From the NCBI GenBank assembly GCA_002407865.1, contig DHPI01000065.1, forward strand, positions 48,506 through 57,649: a DNA stretch of 9,144 nucleotides, read 5' to 3'. A program made the translations under genes and the position numbers. The notes beneath the pieces were generated by a model. The model saw only the letters and a list, made by a program, of their open reading frames with translations, was not told the DNA's origin and did not search any database. Source of the DNA: Spirochaetia bacterium UBA5368. Its GTDB lineage: Bacteria > Spirochaetota > UBA4802 > UBA5368. Below are positions 1 through 6,830 of this stretch, piece after piece (position 1 is the stretch's first letter; every line of letters starts with the position of its first letter).

Positions 1-605
1 ACCCCGTAATACAGAAAAACAACCGCAGCCATCATCATCACATGGTAGAGCCCATTCCAGTTCAGAGGATCGAATATATTGACCTTCATCATCTGCAACA
101 CGGAGGCCGCAAACGATATAAGAAAACCGGCTATGAACCACCAGTTGCCTGTACCGCTGCCAAGACCGGCGACATTGAGTATAAAAAAAAGCAATACAAC
201 CGGCAGGTAATTGAGTATCACGGTGAGAAACTTGTCGGTTTTCAGCATCAAGACGCAATAGACAGCCAGTTGAAGGATGCCGGCAACGGCGACGATGGTG
301 TGATACCGCTGCGGGAGAAATTGCAGTGTCAGCGTCATGAGGATGCAGAATGTCATCAGTCCCATCGCCGACCAGGTCAATTTCTGGAACACAACCCGCG
401 CGGGATGATCCCGGCCCATTGGCTCGAAAAATCCGTGATCCACGCCGCCGATCAGCGCGGACACGCCAAGAAAAAACTGCGACAGCGCCCAGAAGCCATA
501 CGCCGAAAAGATGTCACTCCTTCCGCCGAACAATAATCCCGCGAAAAAAAACACCTCGCAGGCAAGCATGAAATTCGTTATCGCGGTAAGCGCAAGCGGT
601 GTCAT
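1..605 (-). CDS. Seven-helix integral membrane protein, 3' end outside window
   Basis: This open frame runs off the left edge; about 201 codons are visible. I read seven hydrophobic segments at about residues 5-27, 36-56, 76-98, 103-121, 126-147, 153-172 and 184-201, with little sequence between them, so it is a polytopic inner-membrane protein. Polar residues stand out against this: Asp56-His57 in a GGVDHGF motif at the end of helix 2, Gln171 at the end of helix 6, and NGLYH (His188) at the start of helix 7. This pattern resembles uncharacterised membrane proteins I recall as DUF6962-like, and loosely the CREST membrane hydrolases (ceramidase/PAQR type), but the assignment is uncertain. I chose the ATG at 605 because GGAGA lies six bases before it. 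An in-frame ATG at 623 lacks a ribosome site, and an in-frame stop lies at 650-648. It follows the GCS2 gene on the same strand after 76 bp and may belong to that operon, although it also has its own candidate promoter. Confidence 0.7.
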   Translation of the reverse strand, partial: MTPLALTAITNFMLACEVFFFAGLLFGGRSDIFSAYGFWALSQFFLGVSALIGGVDHGFFEPMGRDHPARVVFQKLTWSAMGLMTFCILMTLTLQFLPQRYHTIVAVAGILQLAVYCVLMLKTDKFLTVILNYLPVVLLFFILNVAGLGSGTGNWWFIAGFLISFAASVLQMMKVNIFDPLNWNGLYHVMMMAAVVFLYYG

Positions 606-646
606 TGTCAATCTCCAGTTCATAATCGTTGCACGGCAATGGAAGC

Positions 647-675
647 GTTATGCAGTCATATACGATGCATGTCAA
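647..675 (-). promoter_or_regulatory. Candidate sigma-70 promoter for the membrane-protein gene
   Basis: On the minus strand a perfect -35 box TTGACA (675-670) is followed after 17 bases by CATAAC (652-647), which matches the -10 consensus at four of six positions. Transcription would start near 640, giving a leader of about 35 bases to the ATG at 605, with the GGAGA ribosome site inside it. The site lies in the short gap after the GCS2 stop codon, so the membrane protein could be expressed both by read-through and on its own. This is a consensus match only. Confidence 0.4.
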
Positions 676-681
676 CCACCA

Positions 682-1914
682 TTACAGGCCGCGGAAAAAA
701 CGCCCTTCGTCGAGACAGTCACAGAGCTCGGCGTACACCGCGCGGACCCGCTCCGGGTCGGGCCGGCCGCCGAGCGCCCCAAGTATGCGGCGGGACAGCG
801 TGCCGCGCCGCAGCATTTCATCAAATCCGCCAGGGAAATACGCAGAGTCCGCCTGCCATGACGAGAGGCGGCCGGCGATATGCCGCCACAGATCGCCGGC
901 GGCGCATTCCGCGGGCGGCATGCCGAAGGCCGCGGGGTAGTTTGTGTTTCGAATAACGGCATTTTCGGCGTCAAGGATGGTCGACGAAAGCACCGCAGCG
1001 AGATCGGCCGTATCCCATTGCGCCTGTTCTTCACACGATATCCACCGCTCGTCGGCCAGCGCACGTATCAGAGCAATGACCGCGGCGGCGACGATCATAT
1101 CAGCTTCCGGGCATTCCTGCATGTCGATGATCCTGATTTCAATCGCGTTGCGGGTAAAACGGGCGATCGCGCCGCGCGAATTGAGCCATTCCTCCCGCAA
1201 AATGCCATCGGGATCGTGCGGCGCGATATCCGCGTATATTTTCTGGTTGATCACTTGCTCGTATTCGTCGCGGGTAAAGACGGGCTCCGGTATAATCATG
1301 CCGGTAATCGACGGAATGCGGCGCTGGTTATTTCTGTAGAAATCGAGCCGCGCATCTTTAAACGCCGATACACGGCCTTCGACCAGCGGCGAGCTCGCCG
1401 CAATCGCCGGTATCAACGGCAGCGCCAGCCGTACCGCCGCATGCAGCCGCCTGAATTCGTCGTCGCCGTTAAACGGGAGGTTAATGTGCATGCTCTGAAT
1501 GTTCGCCCAGCCGTGGCCCCGGCAATCGAATATTTTATTGAACGCCTGGTAGACTTCCCCGCTGCCGTGGGGCCAAAGCCGCGTTTCCTTCAACGGGTCC
1601 ATCCACGGATGCATCGCCGTCGGCATCAGCCTTCCGCCACGCGGTTGCAATATTTCATTTATGCGCCGCACGCTGCGGCCAAACGCCGCCGGCAACATCT
1701 CCAGCGACGGCACGGCGCCGCCGGTTTTCAGCTCTATCACATGAAGCACGAGTTCGTTCGACCAGGACAGCATGTCGTCGCCCGCATTCGCTTCGTCCAG
1801 CGCGTCGAGCAGCATGTCGGCGGCAGGATACACGTCGAGGGTGTCGCTCTTCACTATCATGTACTCGAGCTCGATGCCGTACCCCTCGAACAGATGGAGG
1901 GTGTGGAAATTCAT
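682..1914 (-). CDS. GCS2-family carboxylate-amine ligase (YbdK/GCS2-like)
   Basis: This 410-residue protein belongs to the glutamate-cysteine ligase family 2 (glutamine synthetase-like fold). Members use ATP to phosphorylate a carboxylate and couple it to an amine, forming an amide bond. Visible family marks are the N-terminal GYGIELEY strand with metal-ligand glutamates Glu15 and Glu17, the SNELVLHVIELKT segment (Glu54, His58, Glu61), NIQSMHINLPF with Gln140 and His143, and AIEIRIIDMQECP with Glu259, Arg261 and Asp264. Length is close to the family's usual 370-420 residues, and no signal peptide is seen, so it should be cytoplasmic. Its ATG overlaps the stop codon of the upstream ATP-grasp gene as ATGA, with an AGGAAA ribosome site at 1929-1924. 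That implies translational coupling and probably joint action. The amino acid substrates cannot be read from the sequence. The neighbourhood argues against a simple glutathione gene, because no glutathione synthetase is present and the partner is an RLAN-type ligase. Confidence 0.88.
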   Translation of the reverse strand: MNFHTLHLFEGYGIELEYMIVKSDTLDVYPAADMLLDALDEANAGDDMLSWSNELVLHVIELKTGGAVPSLEMLPAAFGRSVRRINEILQPRGGRLMPTAMHPWMDPLKETRLWPHGSGEVYQAFNKIFDCRGHGWANIQSMHINLPFNGDDEFRRLHAAVRLALPLIPAIAASSPLVEGRVSAFKDARLDFYRNNQRRIPSITGMIIPEPVFTRDEYEQVINQKIYADIAPHDPDGILREEWLNSRGAIARFTRNAIEIRIIDMQECPEADMIVAAAVIALIRALADERWISCEEQAQWDTADLAAVLSSTILDAENAVIRNTNYPAAFGMPPAECAAGDLWRHIAGRLSSWQADSAYFPGGFDEMLRRGTLSRRILGALGGRPDPERVRAVYAELCDCLDEGRFFRGL

Positions 1915-3380
1915 TTTTTGGAATTTCCTTCTTTAATGCTATGTATACGCTTGTGGAATACGTTTATTGTCCTGCGGTACAGCTCATCCCCGATCGCCTT
2001 GTCTTCAATGCCGACATCGATGTTGGGATTGTCATTGATCTCGATGACATAACACTTCGCGCCGACCTGTTTTAAATCGACGCCGTACAGGCCGTCGCCG
2101 ATAAGGTTCGCGGCGCGAAGCGCGGTCTTTACCACCTTTTCGGGCGCATTCTCAACCGCGATGGTTTCCGACATGCCGTATTTGCGCATCCCCTTTTTCT
2201 GCCAGTTGATTATCTGCCAGTGGTTGTCGGCCATATAATACTTGCAGACAAAAAGGGGCTGCCGGTCGAGGATGCCCACGCGCCAGTCGAACGCAGTCGG
2301 CTGAAACTGCTGCGCAATGATCAGCTCCGATTTGTCCAGCAGTTTGTCCGACTCCTCGATAAATTCGTCGATATTGTTCGCCTTTACGACACCCTGCGAA
2401 AACGAGGAATCCGGCTGTTTCAACACGCAGGGGAAACCGAGATCGTTGATGACTGCGTCCCTGTTGTCCCTGTGCAGAATCACCGTCTTCGGTATCGGCA
2501 CCCCGTGATGGTCGAGCAATTCGGCGAGATAGACCTTGTTGGTGCACCTGACGATCGAACGAGAATCGTCGATCGCGACAACTCCTTCGGCCTCGGCCCT
2601 GAGCGCGAAACGGTAGGTGTGATGATTGACCGCCGTCGTTTCCCTGATAAACAGCGCGTCGAACTCGGCGATCTTGCTGTAATCATCCTTGGTAATTAAC
2701 TCGACGTTAAAATCCATTTTCTCGGCGATCTTGACCATGTGATTGATCGTTTTAACGCTCGATGGCGGCTCTTTCTCGTTGGGATTGTAAAGAATCGCGA
2801 GGTCGTAGCCGGAGACGTCCCTCCTGGGAACGCTGAAACGCCGGTTCGCGAAATATTTTTTCGCAAACTCCTCCACGTAGGGCATATGCTCTTCGGGGAT
2901 TTCGCTATTGGGAATGGGTCCGATGTTCTGGAGCTGCCACTTTTTGTTATAGACGAAGTGCGCGCGCAACATCGGCGCCTGGAACAAATTGAAAAGCTGC
3001 AGGCACAGCCGGTCGTAGTGGCGCGCGATGTTCTTTCCAAAATAGATGCTGAGCGTAAACTCGTTCGACTGGATGTGCGAGAGGCTTTTCTGGATGAGAT
3101 CGTCGAGGTCCTCAGTGATGATACGTATCACCTCCTGCGACTTCATCTCCTGTATGGTGGTAACACTGGGTATGGCCTTGTGGCCGCGCGCGGCGGCAAG
3201 CAGCGATACATAGTACCCGAGGCTCTGGTAGCGGTACGACCGGCAGAGATTGAACACCTTGACGCCGCGCATATCGCTGTAATCGTGATTGGTAAGATAA
3301 TCCTTCGCCGATACGACATCGACGCCGGTGATATCGAACTTCCACCGCTTGGGATAATTAACGACAATAAGTATTGGCAT
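1911..3380 (-). CDS. RimK-type ATP-grasp amide ligase with N-terminal RLAN domain
   Basis: This 489-residue protein starts with the RLAN domain (RimK-like ATP-grasp N-terminal domain, about residues 1-160), recognisable from its VVNYPKRWKF start, AKDYLT, NLCRSYRYQSLGYYVSLLA and ARGHKAIPSV. A RimK-like ATP-grasp module follows, at about residues 190-480. Likely nucleotide-binding residues are Lys282 (TNKVYLAELL) and Lys321 (VLKQPDSSFSQG). The DWRVG stretch (Asp365, Arg367) and Lys380 follow, and the metal-binding end of the site is VDLK (Asp435) and EINDNPN (Glu447, Asn449, Asn451). Enzymes of this class activate a carboxylate as an acyl phosphate and ligate it to an amine, as in glutamate tailing of S6 or cofactor F420 polyglutamylation. 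The target here is unknown. All core residues are present, so it should be active and cytoplasmic. It lies 5 bp after the peptidase gene, with AGGAAA at 3394-3389 eight bases before its ATG, and overlaps the GCS2 gene by 4 bp. It is too long, and carries the wrong N-terminal domain, to be RimK itself. Confidence 0.92.
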   Translation of the reverse strand: MPILIVVNYPKRWKFDITGVDVVSAKDYLTNHDYSDMRGVKVFNLCRSYRYQSLGYYVSLLAAARGHKAIPSVTTIQEMKSQEVIRIITEDLDDLIQKSLSHIQSNEFTLSIYFGKNIARHYDRLCLQLFNLFQAPMLRAHFVYNKKWQLQNIGPIPNSEIPEEHMPYVEEFAKKYFANRRFSVPRRDVSGYDLAILYNPNEKEPPSSVKTINHMVKIAEKMDFNVELITKDDYSKIAEFDALFIRETTAVNHHTYRFALRAEAEGVVAIDDSRSIVRCTNKVYLAELLDHHGVPIPKTVILHRDNRDAVINDLGFPCVLKQPDSSFSQGVVKANNIDEFIEESDKLLDKSELIIAQQFQPTAFDWRVGILDRQPLFVCKYYMADNHWQIINWQKKGMRKYGMSETIAVENAPEKVVKTALRAANLIGDGLYGVDLKQVGAKCYVIEINDNPNIDVGIEDKAIGDELYRRTINVFHKRIHSIKEGNSKK

Positions 3381-3385
3381 GGATG

Positions 3386-4111
3386 CTATTTCCTGTGTGT
3401 TAAACGTTTTTCACTCGGTTCAATTATCAACAGATTCGCGTCGTATGTGACAATGCCGAGCAGTATCGAATTCAACAGCCTGTTAATTTCGACATCGTAA
3501 TAATTTTTTCCGGATATCGGATTCGGCTGATACGGATCAGCCACGAGTACTTTTTTTTCTTTTTTATTATAGCCGCAGAGAACGACAAAGTGGCCCTGGG
3601 GATCGCCCCTCACGTCGTCTTCGACATCATGGGGGCCGTATTCGCGCGGACACCTGTAGAGATACGTCGAGCTTAATCCCGTGAGAATCGGCACAGACCT
3701 GCTGAGATATTTCCTCAACAGCCCCGTACGCAAATCTTCAAAACGCACCGTTCCGCCAAGCCTGTAAAACTCCAGATACGCACGGATCGCGATTTTCATT
3801 TTTGGCGCATCCGTGTATTGCAGCCGAAGGGCAAGGCGCTCCCGTATATCTGGCCCCTTCGGAACAAACCATGTCGGGTCGAATATCTGCAGATTATAGG
3901 TGTAAATTGTAGCCTTGTAGCCGCGTCCGAGGGCATGGCAGGCAAGCAACACGGCCATGGTGCCGCCTTCATCGAGACTTTTCACCTCGGAAATCACCTT
4001 TTCAAGGGATATGCGCTCACCGTAATAGCGGTATACAGCATGCAGGCTTGTCGGCCCGCAGGTCGTGTCATTCGGCTGCGGCAATATTTCTATTTGTAGC
4101 TTTGGTTTCAT
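3386..4111 (-). CDS. C39-like papain-fold cysteine peptidase
   Basis: This 241-residue protein shows the papain-fold catalytic set: Gln12 (oxyanion hole) in ILPQPNDTTCGPTSLH, nucleophile Cys18, His174 in PQGHFVVLCGY and Asp192 in VADPYQPNP. The short start, with the catalytic cysteine at residue 18, leaves no room for a signal peptide, and no transmembrane or ABC-transporter segment follows, so it should be a soluble cytoplasmic enzyme and not a bacteriocin exporter. It most resembles the stand-alone C39-like families that accompany RLAN ATP-grasp ligases. It is the first gene of the set, ending 5 bp before the ATP-grasp start, which fits an enzyme that trims, recycles or deconjugates the ligase product. 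It could equally act as a transamidase, because the fold supports both reactions. The ATG at 4111 is preceded by a weak GGATG site. Residues 155-170 form an acidic loop (HDVEDDVRGD) before the catalytic histidine. No precursor-peptide gene is seen nearby. Confidence 0.82.
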   Translation of the reverse strand: MKPKLQIEILPQPNDTTCGPTSLHAVYRYYGERISLEKVISEVKSLDEGGTMAVLLACHALGRGYKATIYTYNLQIFDPTWFVPKGPDIRERLALRLQYTDAPKMKIAIRAYLEFYRLGGTVRFEDLRTGLLRKYLSRSVPILTGLSSTYLYRCPREYGPHDVEDDVRGDPQGHFVVLCGYNKKEKKVLVADPYQPNPISGKNYYDVEINRLLNSILLGIVTYDANLLIIEPSEKRLTHRK

Positions 4112-4338
4112 GTATCATCCAAATATGCCGCCGCCCGGCAAGGGATATCGATCATACGCCACATGCGTTTTCCTCGCATAGGCTGTATGCTTCCACTGTT
4201 GCGGTATATTCGCAAGAAAATTTTTTTCCAGTGATACAATTTACCACACGCGGGCGGTTTCCAAAATTTTTCATCCGGCGCGCCTTTTTTACAGGGGCTG
4301 CGGCGGGCGGTTATTTTCGCCAGCACAATAATTTGTGT

Positions 4339-4367
4339 TTGAATTACAAAACCGCATGATATATCAT
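4339..4367 (+). promoter_or_regulatory. Candidate sigma-70 promoter of the GH31 gene
   Basis: TTGAAT (4339-4344, four of six to consensus) and TATCAT (4362-4367, five of six) are separated by exactly 17 bases, placing the start of transcription near 4374 and giving a leader of about 57 bases. The -10 box lies within the right half of a 12-bp palindrome, so a protein bound there would block RNA polymerase. This is inferred from consensus spacing only. Confidence 0.5.
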
Positions 4368-4391
4368 TCACTTCATTAGCGAGAATGATAT
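4356..4391. repeat. Palindrome plus 9-bp inverted repeat, candidate operator
   Basis: ATGATATATCAT (4356-4367) is a perfect 12-bp palindrome. Its right part, ATATCATTC (4361-4369), is also the left arm of a perfect 9-bp inverted repeat with GAATGATAT (4383-4391), separated by 13 bases. The ATGATAT half-site therefore occurs three times in 36 bp, twice on one strand and once on the other, overlapping the -10 box and the start of the GH31 leader. This suggests a binding site for a dimeric regulator. I cannot name the regulator; a faint likeness to Fur-type AT-rich boxes is not enough. The repeat could alternatively fold as a leader hairpin in RNA, but the 9-bp stem is AT-rich and weak. Confidence 0.5.
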
Positions 4392-4430
4392 GTCCGCACC
4401 AGGCTCGGCGGAAAATCACAATTCGGGGTA

Positions 4431-6659
4431 ATGCCAGTGAACAACGACGCTCCCGAAGTCACCATACGAACCTTCTACAACCTCTGCACGCGGGTGTTTA
4501 TCGGAGGCTCTGACCCCCCGTTTCTGAACGACGTGTTCCCCGGACTGACAAACCATCCATACAGCGACGCGCACACATCTAAAGACACAGACATCAAACT
4601 GCAGTTGCATGCCTGCGAAATATCCATTCGCGCGAAACGCCGGCGGAAGGGCTTCAAAGTCGTTGTGCGCACGCCGGAGCGGCAGGTATTCTACGGGACG
4701 GGAATGAACTTTCGGAAATTCCCTATTACGGGGGGACGGTATTGCATAGAAAACCGGGACTCCCCGCACATCATCCAGCGGTGGGCCAGCTATTCCAACA
4801 TTCCGTTTGTCATCAGCAGCACGGGATGGGGGATGTTCATCCTCGACGCGGGGCCGTTACGGTTTTCGTTTTCCAGCGACGGAGTGCGCGTGCGCGGTAT
4901 GCGAAGGTTCGACATGCTTTTCTTCGATGGCAGCATCGGCGCGGTCATCGAGCGTTACACGAGGATTTCCGGCAGGCCGCCGCTGTTCCCAAAATGGGCG
5001 TTCGGCCTGTGGAATACATCATATCCCGCCGTCGACCAGAACGCCACGCTCGATTTTATACGGGAATTCCGAAAGCGGCATATCCCCCTCGACACCGTGA
5101 TACTCGACTACCACTGGGAGGAGCGCTTCCATAATTTCCAGTGGAATCCCCGGCTGTTCCCCGAGCCAGAACGATTTATAGAATCGGCGAAACGCGAGGG
5201 CGTCACACTCGGCCTCATTACCACCCCGTTCGTCAACAGCGGCGAAAACCTCATCTTCAGGCTCTTTGCGCGCCTTATCGCCGGGCCAAACTTCCCCGTG
5301 GGGATGTCGCAACTGACGAAGTTCGCCGATCACAGTCTGTACGCGGAAGGCAAATCCCACAGCGCATACGCGCACGACAACGCGCCGTGGTGGTTTGGAC
5401 GCGGCGGCATGATCGATTTTACCTCACCCGACGCCGTCGCGTTCTGGAACCGGCTGACAAACAGGCTGCTTGCCGCCGGCATACGCTTTTTTAAAAACGA
5501 CGACGGCGAATACCTCCCATCGGACGGCGTAACAAGCGCCGCGGGGCTGAGTACGCCCGAATACAGAAATCTCTACGGTTTCTATTACGGTAAAGCGGTG
5601 CACGAAAACAACGAAACCTTCACGGGCCAGCGGGGGATATGCTACGCGCGGTGCGTATGGGCCGGCTCGCAGCGATACCCCGCGGTGTTCCTCGGCGACC
5701 AGAAGGCGTGCGAACGCGGCATAGCCCGCTCGCTCTACGCCGGCCTCTCAATGAGCATAATTGGCTTCGCGTACTGGACGGCCGATCTTTACGGCCTGTC
5801 GGGACGCGTGTCGCCCGCTATGCACCGGCGGTACATGCAGTACGCGATTTTTTCACCCGTTGCGCGGCATTTCTCGTCGCCGTTCGATCATACGCGCGAC
5901 CCGTGGCATTACGGTGCCGCACATGAGACGCTCTTCCGCTCGTATGTAAAACTGCGCTATCGGCTGCTGCCGCATTATTATTCGTGCGCATACCGCGCGA
6001 GCGCCGACGGCACGCCGATCGTCCGCCCGCTCGTACTTGAGTATCCGGAAGACCCGGCGGCGGCCGTGACAGGTTCGCAATTTATGCTTGGACGCGAAAT
6101 TATGATCTGCCCGCTATATGGGAGCGAGGCAACGCTGTACCTTCCCGCAGGCAACTGGCGTCACCCCCGCACGCTGCGAAAGATCGAGGGCGACCGCCGC
6201 ATCGACGCGCGTCCATGGCGCAGCGGCGACATCCCCCTGTTTATACGGGACGGCTCCATTATACCGACGGTCGATGTAATGATGCACATACCGGAGCGCG
6301 TGTATTTTACAAAAATTTATCTTTATATATTTCCAGGACAACCGTGCACATACAGGCTGTACGACGATTACGGCGAAGGGACCGGCTGCCGCAAGGGAGA
6401 GTTTTCGCTCACCGGCGTATCGTGTGAACACAACGGCAGCGACATGACGATCCGCATAGAGCATCTTGAGGGGAGAATCATCGAGCCGCGGCGCTTTGTC
6501 GTTCGGATTTTCTGCGTCCGTGATTTCGATGAGGTAACAGCGTCGCTGCCGGTTACATCGTGGCATCACGAAAGCAGAAATATCCTCACGGCCACTATCG
6601 ATACGGCCCTGGCGGAAAGAGCGGCAATCCGCATACGCGGAATTGAGCTGACACAATAG
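4431..6659 (+). CDS. Glycoside hydrolase family 31 alpha-glycosidase
   Basis: This 742-residue GH31 enzyme hydrolyses alpha-linked sugars with retention of configuration. The layout is an N-terminal beta-sandwich (about 1-180), a catalytic barrel (about 186-520, starting FPKWAFGLWNTSYP) and C-terminal beta domains (about 530-742). Asp226 in VILDYHW is the usual subsite -1 aspartate. FFKNDDGEYLP aligns with the family's KTDFGE motif and gives Asp357 as nucleophile, and FLGDQ gives Asp423 as acid/base. RCVWAGSQRYP, YWTADLYG (Asp452) and PVARHF (His480) are further family blocks. There is no signal peptide, so the enzyme is probably cytoplasmic and acts on imported oligosaccharides or internal glycans. 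Substrate cannot be told: the KNDDGE and TADLYG variants, and Phe420 where a tryptophan is common before GD, differ from typical alpha-glucosidases and xylosidases. Start: the ATG at 4431 has GGGG only two bases before it, while the in-frame GTG at 4437 has it eight bases before, so initiation may be there. No transporter or sugar regulator is adjacent. Confidence 0.92.
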   Translation: MPVNNDAPEVTIRTFYNLCTRVFIGGSDPPFLNDVFPGLTNHPYSDAHTSKDTDIKLQLHACEISIRAKRRRKGFKVVVRTPERQVFYGTGMNFRKFPITGGRYCIENRDSPHIIQRWASYSNIPFVISSTGWGMFILDAGPLRFSFSSDGVRVRGMRRFDMLFFDGSIGAVIERYTRISGRPPLFPKWAFGLWNTSYPAVDQNATLDFIREFRKRHIPLDTVILDYHWEERFHNFQWNPRLFPEPERFIESAKREGVTLGLITTPFVNSGENLIFRLFARLIAGPNFPVGMSQLTKFADHSLYAEGKSHSAYAHDNAPWWFGRGGMIDFTSPDAVAFWNRLTNRLLAAGIRFFKNDDGEYLPSDGVTSAAGLSTPEYRNLYGFYYGKAVHENNETFTGQRGICYARCVWAGSQRYPAVFLGDQKACERGIARSLYAGLSMSIIGFAYWTADLYGLSGRVSPAMHRRYMQYAIFSPVARHFSSPFDHTRDPWHYGAAHETLFRSYVKLRYRLLPHYYSCAYRASADGTPIVRPLVLEYPEDPAAAVTGSQFMLGREIMICPLYGSEATLYLPAGNWRHPRTLRKIEGDRRIDARPWRSGDIPLFIRDGSIIPTVDVMMHIPERVYFTKIYLYIFPGQPCTYRLYDDYGEGTGCRKGEFSLTGVSCEHNGSDMTIRIEHLEGRIIEPRRFVVRIFCVRDFDEVTASLPVTSWHHESRNILTATIDTALAERAAIRIRGIELTQ

Positions 6660-6665
6660 CGCGCC

Positions 6666-6688
6666 GGAAGACGCAGCAACAGTCTTCC
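6666..6688. terminator. Hairpin between convergent genes, possible terminator
   Basis: GGAAGAC (6666-6672) and GTCTTCC (6682-6688) form a perfect 7-bp stem with a nine-base loop, beginning 7 bases after the GH31 stop codon. No run of T follows on the plus strand, so it is not a standard intrinsic terminator; it may instead help Rho-dependent ending or protect the mRNA 3' end. The rest of the gap to 6830 shows nothing further that I can support. Confidence 0.35.
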
Positions 6689-6830
6689 AGCCATCTGTCA
6701 ACACCGTCGGCAAGTTGTTGGTGAAGATGACTCACGCTATTATCTCTTTAAATATGGATTTCTGAATATACGCATTGAATCAACGTCCTTGTTTATGCGA
6801 TACGCGCGTTCACGGCGCCCTGCTGCCTCT

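Larger units (their letters stand above)
4112..4430. promoter_or_regulatory. Divergent intergenic control region
   Basis: These 319 bases separate the start of the peptidase-ligase set (minus strand) from the GH31 gene (plus strand). The DNA is more AT-rich than the flanking genes, with A/T runs around 4216-4228, and contains no convincing gene. On the plus side it holds a good promoter and a palindrome cluster, listed separately. On the minus side the best promoter I find is weak: ATGCGA (4179-4174), 17 bases, then TATGAT (4156-4151), which would start transcription about 35 bases before the peptidase ATG. A minus-strand open frame of 103 codons (4419-4108, GTG start) crosses the whole region but resembles nothing and runs through the promoter elements. 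Confidence 0.55.

Noticed and set aside
42..536. Plus-strand open frame of 164 codons at the left edge
   Set aside because: Its composition (His, Gln, Arg, Lys-rich) is unlike a real protein, and the minus strand encodes a convincing seven-helix membrane protein with a ribosome site.
880..2052. Plus-strand open frame of 390 codons
   Set aside because: It lies opposite the GCS2 gene, is rich in Arg and Pro, shows no family motif, and is explained by long antisense frames in GC-rich coding DNA.
682..3380. Interpretation of the two ligases as a glutathione pathway
   Set aside because: The ATP-grasp protein carries the RLAN domain and is not a glutathione synthetase, and the linked peptidase has no place in that pathway.
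2739..3500. Plus-strand open frame of 253 codons
   Set aside because: It is antisense to the ATP-grasp gene, whose residues and length fit its family closely; the opposite reading shows no recognisable motif and no ribosome site.
4239..4247. Possible operator-like GTG...CAC sequence around 4231-4247
   Set aside because: Only about six of eight positions per arm match, which is not better than expected by chance in this AT-rich stretch.
4108..4419. Minus-strand frame of 103 codons before the peptidase, overlapping its start as ATGA
   Set aside because: It needs a GTG start without a ribosome site, resembles nothing, and runs through the promoter and palindromes of the divergent region. The ATGA overlap is likely chance.
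6114..6713. Minus-strand frame of 199 codons over the end of GH31
   Set aside because: It is antisense to the conserved C-terminal domains of the GH31 gene and has no family features.
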